From: Unio delphinus
Lineage: Eukaryota > Mollusca > Bivalvia > Unionida > Unionidae
NCBI GenBank assembly: GCA_029339505.1
Contig: JAQISU010000169.1
Coordinates: 7,432,001 to 7,496,000, forward strand
DNA: 64,000 nt
Direction of reading: 5' to 3'
Below, in pieces: positions 1 through 64,000 of this stretch; within the stretch, counting starts at the first letter, position 1; each line of letters begins with the position of its first letter. The position numbers and the translations under genes were made by a program. Under the pieces are notes generated by a model. It made no database searches and was not told the DNA's origin. It saw only the letters and a program-made list of their open reading frames with translations.

Positions 1-1041
1 ATCAACTTTTAATAAGTCATACATTTTGTAACAAATGACTTGGGTACACTGTAAATAACGATATTCACTGAAATGATCAATGAAAATATCATGCCTGCTG
101 GAGGCATTACTTAAAAAATAAATATCAATTAAATATTTATTTTATCAAGCAAAATTTGTGCTTTAGTTCTATCTTTTAGTTTGATTTAAATGTAATCATC
201 ATAAATGCAATGTGTCCTCTTGTATTAAAGAATAAACTACATCAATCGACCATAACAGCTATGTCCACAAGTGTTTCACTGAGAAGTTAATTAAGTGCCA
301 ACAGGTTTACTATATCTAACTTATGAAAGTATCTATTGTATTGTTGCACTGAATTAAAAGCTGGTGTCCTTTGCATTATCACATTGCATGCATCATTTGT
401 ATCAAATAAAGGAAGCTGAATTTAAAAAAAGTTCAAAGGCATGCTTATCATGAAAGATCTAGCAAGCTTGGTCGTAAAATTGGTTGAACTCATTCAAACA
501 ATGACTATTATTGTGTCCGTAATATAATTAAACTACCTTAAATTAACCTACTTATTCATAAACGTGATCACAGATAGCAAGGTCACCAAGTGAGATGAAT
601 ACTTTGCTAAATAAAGAGCTTTGTTTCATGTAGGTTCATTGTGGATACATGAGTTTTATAGAATTTCTGAAATGGTATTTTGAGATATCCTCAAAGATGA
701 GGAGAAATATCACTAATATCTGCAATGAAATCATAGCATCAATATGTTAGTAATTGAGCAATACAAAAATTTATTTTGATGTAGATGAATGTTTCATGAA
801 ATAATGTCTGTTTTTTAAAAAAACGAATCTTGTTTCCTGGTGTATCAACAGTTAGTCTGGTTCTTGTTTTGGAGATTCCTTGTTTTGAACTTTGCAGCTG
901 TTAATGATGTAGGAACCTGACAAATGAACAACAACAAAATGCAATGATGTAATACACATGTTCTTATGTACATGTAAATTTTGTTTGAAACCATTTGAAA
1001 TAATGTTAACAATCTTTAAGATTGGCAGCAGTTTCCTGCAC

Positions 1042-1160
1042 ATTGATGGTTCTTCCCAGGATTTTCCTGGGTTCATCCGCTACTAAATATACTGGTCACC
1101 ATGTATAGCCTATCATGTGCTAAAATGTGACATCAAACCAGGAAAACAAACAAACAAGAA
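1042..1160 (+). repeat. 5'-truncated tRNA-SINE (family B), 3' part only
   Basis: This segment shares the run ggttcttcc, atatactggtcaccatgta, tagcctat.atgtgct and a final (aaac)n tail with the fuller copy at 2409-2656. Only the 3' body is present; the tRNA-like head is missing. The rest of 1-1600 is AT-rich intron in which I see no exon or element. Confidence 0.65.
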
Positions 1161-1600
1161 TACATGTAACTTAATTTTAATGCCTGTGTTAACAAGGTTT
1201 CTTTCAAAAAGGTATACATCAAAAAAAGTTAAAAACTGTGTAAACAAATTGAAAAATTATCATAATGGTCTGAAAATCTAGCCAGTTCATCTATTAATTG
1301 TATTGTTAAAGAGTGCGAGATCTCCTGAAAAAGTCTTATATTTTGTGTGCATACATGGTTTTAGGACTGAGATAAGCAATATGACGTCTTTTTCTATCAC
1401 AGCAAAGGCATAAAACAAAAATACCTTCAGACCCCATCTAAAAATCGCAGAGAATTAAGGTGGATATTCCTCTCTGCAGTAGATTTAAATGGAATAGCTC
1501 TGAGTATTACATGTGCCTGATTTTTTTTCATTAATCAGATTATTCAAAAAGTTAAAGAGGATGCTGCACTGTTACTAAACTAAACATGCACAGCACTTAC

Positions 1601-62182
<60,582 letters not shown>

Positions 62183-62458
62183 CTGCAGGAAAATAAGACT
62201 AATTAGCACAGAATTATTACCAAGATAGGATGGCCTAGTTGTAGGCTCACAATCAGGATGACTGCCCTGATCAATTTTGTGTGCCATCAAGCATGCAATA
62301 TCCTTGTTCGCATTTTTTGCTCCAGTCTATCCAGAAGATGTAGATGGGTTCAACCACTGGAGATGAACCTGTATCACATAATGGACTGGCATTATTCCAT
62401 CCAGATGGAATCATACATTCACAGTTGCTTACTGCTATGGAAAGCAGAGAAGCTTTGT

Positions 62459-62776
62459 AAGGACTTGAACCTTGTACTTGCAATTATAATACAGCCATGA
62501 AGCAACTGAAATGGGTTCTTAGCTTACATCTATTGATCTCAAACACAACAAAATGAAGTTTTTCTAAGGACTTGAACCTTGTACTTGCAATTATAATATT
62601 GTCATGTAGCAATTGCAATGGGTTCTTAGCTTACATCTTTTAATCTCAAACACAACAAATGAAGTTTTTGTAAGGACTTGAACCTTGTACTTGCAATTAT
62701 AATATTGTCATGTAGCAATTGCAATGGGTTCTTAGCTTACATCTATTGATCTCAAACACAACATAATGTAGTTTTT
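62459..62776. repeat. ~107-bp tandem triplication
   Basis: Three direct copies start aaggacttgaaccttgtact at 62459, 62566 and 62672. Each contains tgcaattataata, gggttcttagcttacatct and tctcaaacacaaca. Copies 2 and 3 are nearly identical; copy 1 differs at several sites. Non-coding, left of no known exon. Confidence 0.92.
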
Positions 62777-63081
62777 TCAATCTGCAGCCAACTATTCCCA
62801 TTAAAAATATCAGATAAATCTTAACACTAGATACATGATCATAAATCTATAATATTTTCAATAACTTGTTTCCATTCATGGCATTTCAATAAAGCAATAG
62901 TGGAATAAATGACAGTAAAATTATTGTAATTCTTGTAATTTTTAATACCACCTTGTACATCATTTATCCATAAAAATCAAAATTAAACATTATGCATAAT
63001 ACTTTTACATTCATAGAATGTATTTTTCATCAAATGCTTACAATTTTCATATAAAAAAGTTACAATAAGTGTATGTGTGTG

Positions 63082-63210
63082 TTATTTGGATTTTTAACGT
63101 AGCTTTAACATTTTGTCAGTCATATCTCTACAATGTCAGTTAATAGAAATCGAACCCATGACCTACTGCATCCAAGGCAGATGCTCTAACCACTAGACCA
63201 CCGGAGCGGT
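63082..63210 (-). repeat. tRNA-derived SINE, family A, short form without central body
   Basis: On the minus strand the head ggtggtctagtggttagagc and B box gggttcgatttc are well preserved. They are joined directly to the 3' part (acaatgtcagt boundary, then taaagctacgttaaaaatcc), skipping about 200 bp found in the copies at 9272-9605 and 44527-44852. It is either a deletion or a distinct short subfamily. Confidence 0.75.
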
Positions 63211-64000
63211 CAAAACTATAATATGGCACGATTATTCAATAACTGCTGACAATGGTCTTTACAGTGCATAACCTGAAAACTATATAACTACTGACTGACC
63301 TCTGTGCAATCATTCACTGAAAATTTTTAACATTTAATATCTTTTAAAATTTGTACTTGGCAATCTTGTAGTTATTTTACAAGTTTTACTGCATCTGCAT
63401 TTGATTGTTCATTCATCATTGAATCTCATAGTATTTTCTTGTGGATAAAAATATTTTGTATTTATAATATAAGTATTACTATTTATATGACTTTGTCATA
63501 ATGCCTTTGCTAAAAGCACATTTTTCAACCAACAGCTGTTATTGCTAATTTGATTCCATCCTTGGACATCTTACACCAGTCTGGCCTTGAACAAAATTAC
63601 ATGGACGATACATTCCCCAACAAATTCGCTGAAAGAAGTTCTTGGTTTCAGATTAATGAGTGCCCTTTACAATGTCACTAAAAAAAGCACCACATTATAG
63701 CTTGCATGTCTTAACACAAGAGTTCTGAAATCATTCAATGTTTTCTTATCAAATTAACATTTTATTTGTGAATACATGTATATAGTTGGATCCAGCCATC
63801 TATTGGTTATCTTTATTGAGGAGAATTTAGCACAAGTAGTGTGTGTGATTACAATATCTACTGCCGTTCAGACAATGGCATTTACATTTACAGCTTATAG
63901 ACATATATTCATTTTTCTAATGATAGCCTTATGTTCCCACAAAATAGTCTCACTAATTTGACTAATTTCCATCTGAAATGAGCATTTAAGTAAGATTCTC

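Overview
This is an animal (metazoan) genomic window, AT-rich and intron-rich. It is dominated by one gene on the minus strand that enters beyond the right edge and leaves beyond the left edge. I could assemble sixteen phase-compatible GT-AG exons between 62182 and 1601 (3,252 coding nt, about 1,083 full codons). The translated protein is a pecanex-family multi-pass membrane protein (PCNX-like). The exons cover a long serine-rich cytosolic region followed by at least eight hydrophobic segments. The start codon and the N-terminal membrane part should lie to the right of 64000, and the conserved C-terminal domain to the left of position 1. The mobile-element load (DIRS-like and CR1/L2-like retroelements, tRNA-derived SINEs, pogo/Tigger and hAT non-autonomous transposons) and widespread degenerate intronic repeats resemble what I know of molluscan or other lophotrochozoan genomes. 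That placement is an inference. LAYOUT, left to right: 1601-4848 holds the last three pecanex exons in the window, plus a SINE and a 51-bp minisatellite. 4985-7220 is a decayed CR1/L2-like LINE (minus). 8175-9041 has two exons, then a tRNA-SINE. 10440-13330 is a decayed DIRS-like element (minus). 13427-15360 is an internally deleted pogo-like DNA transposon with TA target duplication. 16041-16151 is an exon. 16730-18180 is degenerate repeats. 18525-19728 is a hAT-type element with a perfect 8-bp target duplication. 19998-22249 has three exons, including a 33-nt micro-exon. 26429-26776 is an exon. 27459-29200 is an RTE-like LINE nested in an older repeat. 29389-29673 is a MITE. 30181-31405 is a Tigger-like non-autonomous element. 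31515-34641 has two exons and a long AT microsatellite. 35261-42017 is a structurally recognisable DIRS-type retrotransposon (inverted termini, internal complementary region, gag, RT, RNase H and tyrosine-recombinase remnants). 43085-45345 is another DIRS-like remnant carrying a nested SINE. 45562-47185 has two exons. 47550-48100 is a DIRS-like fragment. 50291-51855 is a 37-bp satellite array. 53130-54900 is a second CR1/L2-like LINE (plus). 55617-55862 is an exon, followed by two SINEs. 60336-60375 is a GT microsatellite. 61190-62182 is the largest exon, followed by a 107-bp triplicated repeat and a SINE fragment. HOW IT FITS TOGETHER: every element other than pecanex sits in pecanex introns, so the window reads as a host gene whose introns have been expanded by layered transposition. 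No bacterial-type operon, CRISPR array or stand-alone second host gene could be supported. The most distinctive non-host item is the DIRS-type element: its leader carries a four-fold ~180-bp tandem repeat, and its gag-like ORF contains an 81-bp (27-codon) tandem array that is open in more than one frame.
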